64,000 nt of DNA from contig FCNS01000012.1 of the NCBI GenBank assembly GCA_900045905.1, positions 124,001-188,000 on the forward strand. Reading direction: 5' to 3'. The DNA is from Clostridiales bacterium CHKCI001. GTDB lineage: Bacteria; Bacillota; Clostridia; Lachnospirales; Lachnospiraceae. The first letter of the stretch is position 1, and each line of letters begins with the position of its first letter. Position numbers and translations under genes: made by a program. Under the pieces are notes generated by a model that saw only the letters and a program-made list of their open reading frames with translations, made no database searches and was not told where the DNA came from. Positions 8,132-16,540 of the stretch are shown piece after piece.

Positions 8132-9352
8132 ATGAAAATTTATGAAGAACTTCAGGCAAGAGGATTGATTGCGCAAGTTACAGATGAAGAGGAAATAAGA
8201 GAATTGATTAATAACGGAAAAGCCGTTTTTTATATTGGATTTGATCCAACTGCGGATAGTTTGCATGTAGGACATTTTATGGCTTTATGTTTGATGAAGC
8301 GTTTGCAGATGGCAGGAAACAAGCCGATCGCTTTAATTGGAGGCGGTACAGGTATGATTGGAGATCCTTCTGGAAGAACGGATATGCGTCAGATGATGAC
8401 GGTGGAGACGATTCAGCATAACTGTGAGTGTTTTAAAAAGCAGATGAGTAAGTTTATTGATTTCTCCGAAGGGAAAGCACTTATGGTAAATAATGCAGAT
8501 TGGCTGATGGATTTAAATTATATTGAGATGCTGCGTGATGTCGGACCACATTTTAGCGTAAATCGTATGTTGACAGCGGAATGTTATAAAAAGCGTATGG
8601 AAAAAGGATTGAGTTTCCTGGAATTCAATTATATGATTATGCAAAGTTATGACTTTTTGCAGTTATACGAACGTTACGGCTGTAATTTACAGTTTGGAGG
8701 AGATGACCAGTGGAGTAATATGCTTGGTGGTACAGAATTAATCCGTCGTAAGCTTGGAAAAAATGCATGTGCAATGACGATTACATTGCTTTTAAACTCA
8801 GAAGGAAATAAGATGGGAAAAACACAGTCAGGTGCGGTTTGGTTAGATCCAAATAAGACATCTCCATTTGAATTCTATCAATACTGGAGAAATGTAGCGG
8901 ATGCAGATGTTTTGAAATGTATTCGTATGCTGACCTTTTTACCATTGGAAGAAATTGATAAAATGGAGAGCTGGGAAGGCAGCCAGTTAAATCAGGCAAA
9001 GGAAATTCTGGCATTTGAGCTGACAAAGTTAGTTCATGGAGAAGAAGAGGCAGTAAAGGCACAGGAAAGTGCAAGAGCATTATTTAGCACAGGAAATGCA
9101 GCCGATATGCCAACAGCAGAACTGACAGAGGCAGATTTAAGAGATGGAGCAGCCGATATTTTGACAGTTTTGCAGAAGTCTGGTTTAGTCAAGTCTCGTT
9201 CCGAAGGACGTCGTGCAGTAGAACAGGGTGGCGTAAACGTGGATGGAGAAAAAGTAACAGATGTAGCTGCGATTTATACTGCCGATGTATTAAAAAACGG
9301 TATGGTTGTAAAAAAAGGAAAGAAAAATTTCTGTAAGGTTGTTTTGAAATAG
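8132..9352 (+). CDS. tyrS: Tyrosyl-tRNA synthetase
   Basis: Class Ic aminoacyl-tRNA synthetase that charges tRNA-Tyr. The 406-aa length is normal. The HIGH-like motif is DSLHVGHF (about residue 44) and the KMSKS-like motif is KMGKT (about residue 230). A C-terminal S4 RNA-binding domain starts around residue 340 ([21 protein letters not shown]). The true start is the ATG at 8132, preceded at 8 nt by AAAAGGAG; an in-frame ATG at 8111 lies upstream of that site. Transcription is controlled by the tyrosine T-box upstream. Confidence 0.97.
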   Translation: MKIYEELQARGLIAQVTDEEEIRELINNGKAVFYIGFDPTADSLHVGHFMALCLMKRLQMAGNKPIALIGGGTGMIGDPSGRTDMRQMMTVETIQHNCECFKKQMSKFIDFSEGKALMVNNADWLMDLNYIEMLRDVGPHFSVNRMLTAECYKKRMEKGLSFLEFNYMIMQSYDFLQLYERYGCNLQFGGDDQWSNMLGGTELIRRKLGKNACAMTITLLLNSEGNKMGKTQSGAVWLDPNKTSPFEFYQYWRNVADADVLKCIRMLTFLPLEEIDKMESWEGSQLNQAKEILAFELTKLVHGEEEAVKAQESARALFSTGNAADMPTAELTEADLRDGAADILTVLQKSGLVKSRSEGRRAVEQGGVNVDGEKVTDVAAIYTADVLKNGMVVKKGKKNFCKVVLK

Positions 9353-9363
9353 GCAGTTTGAGG

Positions 9364-9480
9364 ATAAGACGCTGTATAGGAAGCTATTTTCTTGAATGTA
9401 TTATTGTGTAGTTTGATGTGATGACTAGGTAATCACAAAACTATAATTTTAGAAGGTAGTGCGATATACAGTTGTCTTAT
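9364..9480. other. Long two-tier intergenic hairpin after tyrS
   Basis: Outer arms ATAAGACGCTGTATA (9364-9378) and TATACAGTTGTCTTAT (9465-9480) pair with one bulge. The inner arms TAGTTTGATGTGAT (9409-9422) and ATCACAAAACTA (9432-9443) pair with a few gaps. No clean T-run follows. The architecture resembles the element at 2453-2554, though the sequences differ. Confidence 0.45.
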
Positions 9481-9632
9481 TTTCATTCATAAAAAAGAAA
9501 GATTTTGTAAGAAAAAATTAAGTAGTTGGAATACTAAAAATATAATATAATAAATAACACAATAATAGTTGGAAAAATAATTACTCAAGGAAAAAATTGA
9601 TAAAATACAAAAAACAGAACAAGGAGAACAGA

Positions 9633-10823
9633 ATGATTTTTTTAATTTTAGTACCGTTATATTTATTGGTTAATTGTTATATTATCCGAAGAAGTTTAAA
9701 GTGGATGGGCAACTTCACAAAGCTGTTAACGAAAAAATGGTTTATCATACCATATCTCATTATTTATATTTTTGCATCGAGCTCTATGTTGATTGCCTTT
9801 TGGCTTCCAGCATCCCCATTTCAGCGATTTATGAAGGTGCTAAGTAATAATTGGCTTGGTACGATGCTGTTTGCATTGCTTTTTATCGGAATTGCAGATC
9901 TGGGGAAATTGATTGCAAAGCATACAGGATTGTTGTCGAAAAAAATGATTGCATCCAAACAAGTATTTGCAATTACTGGAAGTATCGTTATGATACTAGT
10001 GATTGTAATAAGTACATATGGGGTGCTTCATGCACAAAAATTAAAAAAGACAGTATATGAAGTTGACATAGCAAAGGATGGAGGAAAGATAGACCAGCTG
10101 AATGTGGCTTTAGTTGCTGATTTGCATTTGGGATATAATGTAGGAGTGAAACAAGTAGAGCGAATGGTTACTATGATAAATGAAATGCAGCCTGATATTG
10201 TCTGCATTGCTGGGGATATTTTTGATAATGATTATGATGCTTTAGATGATCCAGAACGATTAAAACAGTTATTGCGCTCGATTCAGACAAAGTATGGTGT
10301 ATATGCTTGTTACGGAAATCACGATATAAAAGAATCACTGTTGGCAGGATTTCAAGTGACTCATTCTGATAAAAAAGTGAGTGATGATCGTATGGATCAA
10401 TTTCTTGCAGATGCAAACATTCGGCTTTTAAATGATGAAACAATATTAATCGACGAATCATTTTATTTAATAGGGCGGTTGGATTATAAAAATCCAGGTA
10501 AGACTGCCGATATAAGAAAAACACCAGAACAGCTAACCCAGAATTTAGATAAAACAAAACCGATTTTGGTAATGGACCACGAACCTGCTGAACTTGAAGA
10601 AATGGCAGATGCAGGTGTAGATGTAGATCTCTCAGGTCATACACATGATGGACAGATTTTTCCAGGGAATTTGACCATTCATCTTTTTTGGGAAAATGCT
10701 TATGGGTACATGCAGAAGGGAGTAATGCATTCTATTGTAACATCTGGAGCAGGGCTGTGGGGACCGAATATGCGAATCGGTACTGATGCAGAAGTGGTAC
10801 AAGTTCGAATTAATATGGAGTAA
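9633..10823 (+). CDS. Membrane-anchored metallophosphoesterase (YkuE-like)
   Basis: A 396-aa protein with about four N-terminal membrane segments (residues 1-150) followed by a calcineurin-like phosphoesterase domain. The metal-binding blocks are in order: VADLHLG, AGDIFDN, YGNHD, MDHEP and SGHTHDGQ. Homologues act on phosphate diesters or lipid phosphates; the substrate here is unknown. The ATG at 9633 has AAGGAG 6 nt upstream; an in-frame TTG at 9597 has none. The gene ends 2 nt before the response regulator of the Bce-like module, so they are probably co-transcribed, which hints at an envelope function. Confidence 0.85.
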   Translation: MIFLILVPLYLLVNCYIIRRSLKWMGNFTKLLTKKWFIIPYLIIYIFASSSMLIAFWLPASPFQRFMKVLSNNWLGTMLFALLFIGIADLGKLIAKHTGLLSKKMIASKQVFAITGSIVMILVIVISTYGVLHAQKLKKTVYEVDIAKDGGKIDQLNVALVADLHLGYNVGVKQVERMVTMINEMQPDIVCIAGDIFDNDYDALDDPERLKQLLRSIQTKYGVYACYGNHDIKESLLAGFQVTHSDKKVSDDRMDQFLADANIRLLNDETILIDESFYLIGRLDYKNPGKTADIRKTPEQLTQNLDKTKPILVMDHEPAELEEMADAGVDVDLSGHTHDGQIFPGNLTIHLFWENAYGYMQKGVMHSIVTSGAGLWGPNMRIGTDAEVVQVRINME

Positions 10824-10825
10824 AC

Positions 10826-11500
10826 ATGATGCAAAAAATTTTAATTGTAGAAGATGATATGGTGATTGCCAATGTTTTAAAACAACATTTGCAAAAGTGG
10901 AATTATGAAGTGAGAACGGTATCGGATTTTAAAAATGTTATGGAATGTTTTTTAGAGTTTGAACCGCATATGGTATTAATGGATATCTCTTTGCCATTTT
11001 TTAATGGATATCATTGGTGTACAGAAATTCGGAAGCGTTCTCAAATACCAGTAATTTTTTTATCCGCAGCATCGGATAATATGAATATTGTTATGGCAAT
11101 TTCCATGGGTGGAGATGACTTTATTGCAAAACCATTTGATTTAACTGTTGTCACAGCTAAAATTCAGGCATGGATGCGCAGAACTTATACGTTTCAAAAT
11201 CAGATTCATGTATTAGAGAGGCGTGGGGTTGTTTTAAATATTGGAAGTGCAGAACTTTCCTACCAAGATAAAAAAATTGAATTGACAAAAAATGATTTTA
11301 AGATTATGCAGATATTAATGGAATATGCACCGAATGTAGTGCCACGAGAAGAGATTATGAAACGGCTTTGGGAAAGTGATGAATTTATTGATGATAATAC
11401 ATTAACGGTTAATATAACAAGGCTTAGAAAAAAACTGGAAGAAAATGGGATAGACGGTTTTATTAGAACGAGAAAAGGAATTGGGTATTATATTCCGTAG
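10826..11500 (+). CDS. bceR: Response regulator, OmpR family, Bce-type
   Basis: A 224-aa two-domain regulator. The receiver domain has the acidic pair EDD at residues 9-11, the phospho-acceptor Asp53 in VLMDISLP, and a conserved Lys in FIAKPFD. The C-terminal winged-helix DNA-binding domain ends with RTRKGIGYYIP, a typical OmpR/PhoB terminus. Its ATG is 2 nt after the phosphoesterase stop, with GGAG inside that gene's last codons, and the kinase begins 26 nt later. By neighbourhood it should activate the ABC transporter genes that follow; TGTAAG repeats upstream of them are a likely target. Confidence 0.88.
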   Translation: MMQKILIVEDDMVIANVLKQHLQKWNYEVRTVSDFKNVMECFLEFEPHMVLMDISLPFFNGYHWCTEIRKRSQIPVIFLSAASDNMNIVMAISMGGDDFIAKPFDLTVVTAKIQAWMRRTYTFQNQIHVLERRGVVLNIGSAELSYQDKKIELTKNDFKIMQILMEYAPNVVPREEIMKRLWESDEFIDDNTLTVNITRLRKKLEENGIDGFIRTRKGIGYYIP

Positions 11501-11525
11501 AAAGAGAAGTTTGTGAGGAAATCGT

Positions 11526-12530
11526 ATGAGACAATCGGAATCATTTTTTCAAGTATTGACGGGGTATATTTGTTGCAAGTGGAAGGCAGCACTACTTTAT
11601 TGTTTTATTGTTGGATTCTTTTTTATTATATGTTTTCTATATAATGTTTTGATGGAGCCAATTCAATATGCAGGAATCATGTGCAGTATTGTGTTAGGAA
11701 TTGCTGTAATTGCAGATTTTATTCGTTATCGCCAGAAACGGCAGCAGTTATTCTGGATGCGTGAAAAAATTAAAAATGAAGTAAGCGGACTTCCAGAACC
11801 AAAAGAGGCATTGGAGCAGCAGTATCAAGACTTACTTTCTATTCTTCAGGAAGAAAAACAGCGAGTAACATCGATGATGGATGGTAGGTATAGTGAAATG
11901 ATGCATTATTATACGCTTTGGGTTCATCAGATTAAAACTCCAATTGCTGCTATGCGGCTACTATTGCAAGTGAGTCAAGAAGAGCAGAAGTCGGAGATGG
12001 AACAAGAACTGTTTAAAATAGAACAATATGTGGAGATGGTATTGGGATATTTGAGAGCTTCTTCTAGCGTAACCGATTTTATTTTTCAATCCTATGATCT
12101 GGCAGTACTTGTAAAACAGGCGGTAAAAAAATATGCTTCAGTATTTATTCATTCGAATATTCAACTTTCGATGGAAGAGATTCATGAAATCGTATTGACG
12201 GATGAAAAATGGATCGTATTTGTAATCGAACAGATTTTATCAAATGCGTTGAAATATACCAAATCAGGCGGGAAAATTCATATTTATATGGAGCAACATC
12301 AGATTTTAGTTATAGAGGATTCTGGAATTGGAATTCAGGAGGAGGATCTTCCACGAGTATTTGAGGAAGGATATACGGGGTATAATGGACATATGGATAA
12401 AAAATCCACAGGAATTGGATTGTATTTATGCAGAACAATTATGGAAAAACTTGGGCATAGAATCTGGATTACTTCCAAAGTGGATAAAGGAACAAAAGTA
12501 ATGTTAGATTTAACAAGAAAAAAAGGGTAG
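11526..12530 (+). CDS. bceS: Sensor histidine kinase, intramembrane-sensing Bce type
   Basis: A 334-aa kinase with two close N-terminal membrane segments (about 18-40 and 44-62) and almost no extracytoplasmic loop, the hallmark of intramembrane-sensing kinases that read the state of a partner ABC transporter. The phospho-acceptor His is in YTLWVHQIKTPIAA. The ATPase domain has an N-box (EQILSNALKYT), a G1 box (IEDSGIGI) and a G2 box (STGIGLYLC). In this family it senses peptide antibiotics through the BceAB-type permease and phosphorylates the regulator encoded just upstream. The peptide sensed is not knowable from sequence. Confidence 0.88.
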   Translation: MRQSESFFQVLTGYICCKWKAALLYCFIVGFFFIICFLYNVLMEPIQYAGIMCSIVLGIAVIADFIRYRQKRQQLFWMREKIKNEVSGLPEPKEALEQQYQDLLSILQEEKQRVTSMMDGRYSEMMHYYTLWVHQIKTPIAAMRLLLQVSQEEQKSEMEQELFKIEQYVEMVLGYLRASSSVTDFIFQSYDLAVLVKQAVKKYASVFIHSNIQLSMEEIHEIVLTDEKWIVFVIEQILSNALKYTKSGGKIHIYMEQHQILVIEDSGIGIQEEDLPRVFEEGYTGYNGHMDKKSTGIGLYLCRTIMEKLGHRIWITSKVDKGTKVMLDLTRKKG

Positions 12531-12531
12531 C

Positions 12532-12636
12532 CTTACAAGAATGTAAGATTAGCAATCGGAAATGTAAGCCAAATCTATGGTAATACATTTCCTTTTTTAT
12601 TATACTTGCCATAGTGGTTGGGAAAATCATTATAAG
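12532..12636 (+). promoter_or_regulatory. Candidate Bce regulator-binding sites and promoter for bceAB
   Basis: Just after the kinase stop is a palindrome CTTACA-AGAA-TGTAAG (12532-12547). A second TGTAAG lies at 12563-12568, exactly 21 bp (two helical turns) after the first. A weak promoter, TTGCCA (12606-12611) with TTATAA (12630-12635), lies about 40 bp further on. Upstream sites on the same DNA face next to a poor promoter fit an OmpR-type activator. The AGGAGGG ribosome site for the ATPase follows. Confidence 0.5.
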
Positions 12637-12712
12637 AAAATGCAAAGATGAAAGGGAAAAGAAAACTCTTCCATCTCTAAAGGAATGATAAAAGCAGCAT
12701 TAGGAGGGAATT

Positions 12713-13480
12713 ATGGCTTTATTGGAAGTAAAAAATCTAAAGAAAATATATACAACTCGGTTTGGAGGGAATCAGGTACAAGCGCTAAAAAATGTGAATT
12801 TTTCCGTAGAAAAAGGCGAATATATCGCAATTATGGGAGAATCTGGTTCAGGAAAAACAACACTTTTAAATATTTTGGCATCATTGGATAAGCCGACAAG
12901 CGGAACTGTATTATTATCAGGAAAAAACCTGACTACGATTAAGGAAAAAGATATTTCAGCATTTCGCAGAGATAATTTGGGATTTGTATTTCAAGACTTT
13001 AATTTGCTGGATACTTTTTCCTTGGAGGATAATATTTTTCTTCCACTTGTATTGTCAGGAAAAACTTATTCTGAGATGAATGACCGAATTCGTCCACTGG
13101 CTAAAAAACTAGGAATTGAAGATATTTTAAAAAAATATCCATATGAAGTTTCTGGAGGGCAGAAGCAGCGTTGTGCAGTAGCGAGAGCATTAATTACAAA
13201 ACCACAGATTGTATTAGCAGATGAACCAACAGGTGCATTGGATTCTCGTTCTACCGATGAATTACTAAAATTGTTCTCCGATATCCATGAAGATGGACAG
13301 ACAATCTTAATGGTTACACATAGCACAAGAGCAGCTAGTTGTGCAAGTCGTGTTTTATTTATTAAAGATGGAGAAGTCTTTCATCAAATTTATCGAGGAG
13401 ATATGACAGATCAAAAAATGTATCAGAAAATATCGGATACATTGACTGTACTAGCAACAGGAGGTGAACCTCATGAATAA
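12713..13480 (+). CDS. bceA: ABC transporter ATP-binding protein, BceA/MacB type
   Basis: A 255-aa ATPase. Walker A is GESGSGKTT (about residue 41), the Q-loop FVFQDFN, the signature VSGGQKQR, Walker B IVLADEPTGALD, and the H-loop VTHS. LFSDIHEDGQTILMVTH is typical of the family. It energises a FtsX-like permease encoded by the next gene, with which it overlaps by 8 nt. Bce transporters protect against peptides that bind lipid II-cycle intermediates and also signal to their kinase. AGGAGGG lies 4 nt before the ATG. Confidence 0.93.
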   Translation: MALLEVKNLKKIYTTRFGGNQVQALKNVNFSVEKGEYIAIMGESGSGKTTLLNILASLDKPTSGTVLLSGKNLTTIKEKDISAFRRDNLGFVFQDFNLLDTFSLEDNIFLPLVLSGKTYSEMNDRIRPLAKKLGIEDILKKYPYEVSGGQKQRCAVARALITKPQIVLADEPTGALDSRSTDELLKLFSDIHEDGQTILMVTHSTRAASCASRVLFIKDGEVFHQIYRGDMTDQKMYQKISDTLTVLATGGEPHE

Positions 13481-15464
13481 GTGGATGTTCTATCCGAAAA
13501 TGGCATGGATTAATATAAAAAAGAATGGGAAAATCTATTTTCCTTATATATTAACTTGTATTGGAACGGTTTTGATGTTTTACAATATTTGTGCTATTGC
13601 AGAGAATAAAGGAACCGCTCAGCTGGCAGGAGCAATGTTAGTACAAGTAATTTTGAGACTTGGAATTGCTATTATTGGACTATTTGCAATTATTTTTCTG
13701 TTTTATACGAATAGCTTTTTAATGAAACGCAGAAAAAAGGAACTTGGTCTTTATAATATATTAGGAATGGGAAAACGCCATATTGCAAAAATGATGTTTT
13801 GTGAGACGGTAATGATTGCATTTGTTAGTTTGATTTTAGGAATTGGATTAGGAATTGCGTTAAATAAGTTATTATTTTTAGTTTTGTTAAAGTTAATGGG
13901 AGAATCCAACATTCCATTTGGATTTGAAATCAACTGGGTAGGGTTAAAATGGACTTTAATCTTATTTGGAATTATTTTTGTCCTTATTTTAATCTCCAAT
14001 CTCTGGAAAATACGTCTTTCCCATCCAATTGAGCTGCTGCATGGAGATCAGACAGGAGAACGAGAACCAAAGACGAAAATAGTAATGACAATCATTGGAA
14101 TCTTATTCATGGGAGCTGGTTATTATCTGGCGTTGAAGGTCAGCAGTCCAATGGATGCAATTGGTATCTTTTTCATTGCAGTAATCTGTGTAATTGTTGG
14201 AACCTATGCGTTGTTTACAGCAGGAAGTATTGCATTTTTAAAGCTGCTTCGAAAAAATAAACATTATTATTATAAGACGAATCATTTCGTAAGTGTATCA
14301 AGTATGATTTACCGTATGAAACAAAATGCGGTTGGTTTGGCTAATATCTGCATTTTATCCACAATGGTACTTGTAGTACTTTCTTCTACTGTATCATTGT
14401 ATGGTGGCCTGGAAGATGCATTAAATGCTCAATTTATTCGTCAATTACAGTCGGAAATTAATATGACAGATTTAGGGCAAAAGGAGGCAATTCAAAAAGA
14501 TATTCAGGAAGCAGCAGAAAAAACAGAAGATAAAATTACAGATTTGCTTTCTTATTATTATTTTGAGGAATATATGCTAGAAGAAGATGGTCATTTTCAA
14601 TATCAGAGATTAATGACAATGGATGCAACCTATTATATTGCATTAATACCAGAAAGTCAGTATGAGCGAATAAATGGAACGACCTTGGATTTAAAAGAAG
14701 ATGAGATTTATTATTATACAGGGAATGCAAAAAAATTAGATCATGCGATACAGATTATGGATATACCTTTGAAGGTAAAAGGAGTCCTTGAAGAAATCAG
14801 TAATGCAGATAGTTCCATTATTGCATATGACAGTTATTTTATCGTTGCCAGTGATTCTACTGTAGAGCAAATTCGCCAGCAGATGATTCAAGCTGCTCAA
14901 AAGGAAAAAGGACAGATCAGAGATCTGGATTATAGTTATTATATTGGGGCGAATGTAACAAAAGAGAATGTAGAGACGGTTATAGATAGTTGGAATCGCT
15001 CCCTCAGTGGTAACAACTATGAATTGGGAATTTTTCAAGATATTTATACTACTGGTCCAGAATTAAAAGCAATGTATGGGGGATTTTTCTTCCTAGGATT
15101 ATTTTTAGGAACTCTTTTCTTAATGGCGACCGTTTTAATTATTTACTATAAGCAGATTTCAGAAGGATATGAAGATCAAAAGAGGTTTGAAATTATGCAA
15201 AAGGTAGGTATGAGCCGAAGAGAGATCAAAAAAGCAATTGGAAGTCAAGTATTAATTGTATTTTTCTTACCACTTGTAACGGCATGTATTCATATTATTG
15301 GAGCGTTTAAGATGATTTCTAGACTGGAAATGGCACTTGGGTTATCTAATATTCAAATATTTGTATGGTGTACGATTCTAGTTGCTGCGGTATTTGCGGT
15401 TATCTATGCATTGGTATATTTGTGGACGGCGAGAGAATACTATAAAATCGTACAGGCATCTTAA
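13473..15464 (+). CDS. bceB: FtsX-like ABC permease, BceB type
   Basis: A membrane protein of 663 aa with about ten membrane segments. There is one N-terminal segment, three in the first FtsX block, two pairs in the middle, a large extracellular domain of roughly 200 aa (about 320-520) and three C-terminal segments. This is the BceB layout, in which the large loop takes part in peptide recognition. MKRRKKELGLYNILGMGKRHI and KRFEIMQKVGMSRREIKKAI are the two coupling helices. The ATG at 13473 lies 8 nt after AGGAGG; an in-frame GTG at 13464 lies within that site. A terminator follows. Confidence 0.92.
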   Translation: MNKWMFYPKMAWINIKKNGKIYFPYILTCIGTVLMFYNICAIAENKGTAQLAGAMLVQVILRLGIAIIGLFAIIFLFYTNSFLMKRRKKELGLYNILGMGKRHIAKMMFCETVMIAFVSLILGIGLGIALNKLLFLVLLKLMGESNIPFGFEINWVGLKWTLILFGIIFVLILISNLWKIRLSHPIELLHGDQTGEREPKTKIVMTIIGILFMGAGYYLALKVSSPMDAIGIFFIAVICVIVGTYALFTAGSIAFLKLLRKNKHYYYKTNHFVSVSSMIYRMKQNAVGLANICILSTMVLVVLSSTVSLYGGLEDALNAQFIRQLQSEINMTDLGQKEAIQKDIQEAAEKTEDKITDLLSYYYFEEYMLEEDGHFQYQRLMTMDATYYIALIPESQYERINGTTLDLKEDEIYYYTGNAKKLDHAIQIMDIPLKVKGVLEEISNADSSIIAYDSYFIVASDSTVEQIRQQMIQAAQKEKGQIRDLDYSYYIGANVTKENVETVIDSWNRSLSGNNYELGIFQDIYTTGPELKAMYGGFFFLGLFLGTLFLMATVLIIYYKQISEGYEDQKRFEIMQKVGMSRREIKKAIGSQVLIVFFLPLVTACIHIIGAFKMISRLEMALGLSNIQIFVWCTILVAAVFAVIYALVYLWTAREYYKIVQAS

Positions 15465-15503
15465 GAACATTTATAATAAGATAGGCAGAACATAAATAAA
15501 AGG

Positions 15504-15540
15504 CTGGATATGGAGATTCCTCTCTATATCCAGTTTTTTA
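15504..15540 (+). terminator. Intrinsic terminator of the Bce operon
   Basis: CTGGATATGGAGA (15504-15516) pairs with TCTCTATATCCAG (15521-15533), followed by T6. Confidence 0.88.
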
Positions 15541-15558
15541 TGTCTTTGGATTCTACAT

Positions 15559-16356
15559 TTAAATAAAGTGAAAATGTTGTAAGGCATGTTCAATCCCATC
15601 CTCTTCTACGGATCGGGTGACATAACTAACTTTTTCAAATAAACTAGCAGGCTGACTGTTTCCCATTGCAATACTATTCGGTACATATTCTAACATTGGA
15701 AGATCGTTATTGCTATCTCCAATTGCATAAGCGTGGTCAAGAGAGAGATTTAACTCATTGAGTAGAAATTGAATTCCAGATGCTTTAGAATAGCCTTTTG
15801 GAACGAATTCCTTAAAGTTATCGCTTCGATCAATGCATACAAAATAAGGAGAAACGGCGTTTAAAAATGTTGGAAAATCACTGTTTTCCTCAATCCACAC
15901 AACAAACTTATCAAAGAAAAAGTCTTTGGATAAGATGTTCATATCTGGTATAAAACCACGATTGATGCAAGATTCATAAAGTTCGTATGCAGACGGACGC
16001 AGCGTTTTCACTGGAGTAAATCCAATATGATTTCTGGCTTCAAATACAATGTCCAAATGACAAGAAAGACCATAATTTACGACAATGGAGCATATTTCAG
16101 GTGGCTGCGTAACATAGAGCAAATCTTTGTTATTGTAAATAATATGAGTACCGCAGGCACAGATTAGTCCATCAAATCCAATATCTAGAATATAAGAATC
16201 AATATTGTTAAGACAGCGGCCTGTATTAATGAACATTTTATGACCATTTGCTCTGGCTTGCCGAATGGAACGAATGGTTGATTTTGGTATTTGTTTTGTT
16301 TCCTCGGAGAGGAGTGTGCCATCGATATCAAAAAACATAATTTTAGTGTCTGTCAT
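15559..16356 (-). CDS. HAD-family phosphatase, Cof/YbiV type
   Basis: A 265-aa cytosolic hydrolase. Motif I is FFDIDGTLLS with the nucleophile Asp near residue 10. Motif II is FINTGRC, motif III has the conserved Lys in PKGYSKASGI, and motif IV is YAIGDSNNDLPML. The C2-cap arrangement and length match Cof-type sugar-phosphate or nucleotide phosphatases. The substrate cannot be told. AGAGGAGGC precedes the ATG by 4 nt. It is divergent from capA and convergent with the Bce operon. Confidence 0.9.
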   Translation of the reverse strand: MTDTKIMFFDIDGTLLSEETKQIPKSTIRSIRQARANGHKMFINTGRCLNNIDSYILDIGFDGLICACGTHIIYNNKDLLYVTQPPEICSIVVNYGLSCHLDIVFEARNHIGFTPVKTLRPSAYELYESCINRGFIPDMNILSKDFFFDKFVVWIEENSDFPTFLNAVSPYFVCIDRSDNFKEFVPKGYSKASGIQFLLNELNLSLDHAYAIGDSNNDLPMLEYVPNSIAMGNSQPASLFEKVSYVTRSVEEDGIEHALQHFHFI

Positions 16357-16399
16357 AAATGCCTCCTCTGTAATGTTCTATCAAAGTTCAGTATAGAGG

Positions 16400-16486
16400 A
16401 AAATCGAATGATTGTAAACCCCTCTTATGCTTCCAAAATCGAATGATTTATGATATAATGCCAACGTATCAAATAATATTTTGATA
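16400..16486 (+). promoter_or_regulatory. Promoter with duplicated operator-like site for the capA operon
   Basis: The 14-mer AAAATCGAATGATT occurs twice, at 16400-16413 and 16435-16448. A promoter TTCCAA (16431-16436), 17-nt spacer, TATAAT (16454-16459) has the second copy inside its spacer. Within each copy AATC and GATT form a small dyad. Downstream, TATCAAA (16467-16473) and TTTGATA (16480-16486) form another inverted repeat near the expected transcript start. These look like binding sites for an unknown repressor. Confidence 0.5.
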
Positions 16487-16540
16487 GGAATGGATAACCG
16501 CTTGGAAATAACAAAAATGAAAAAACAAGGAGGTGTTTTT

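Noticed and set aside
10171-10644. 157-codon minus-strand frame opposite the phosphoesterase
   Set aside because: His/Leu-rich translation typical of an antisense shadow; the plus strand has all metal-binding motifs.
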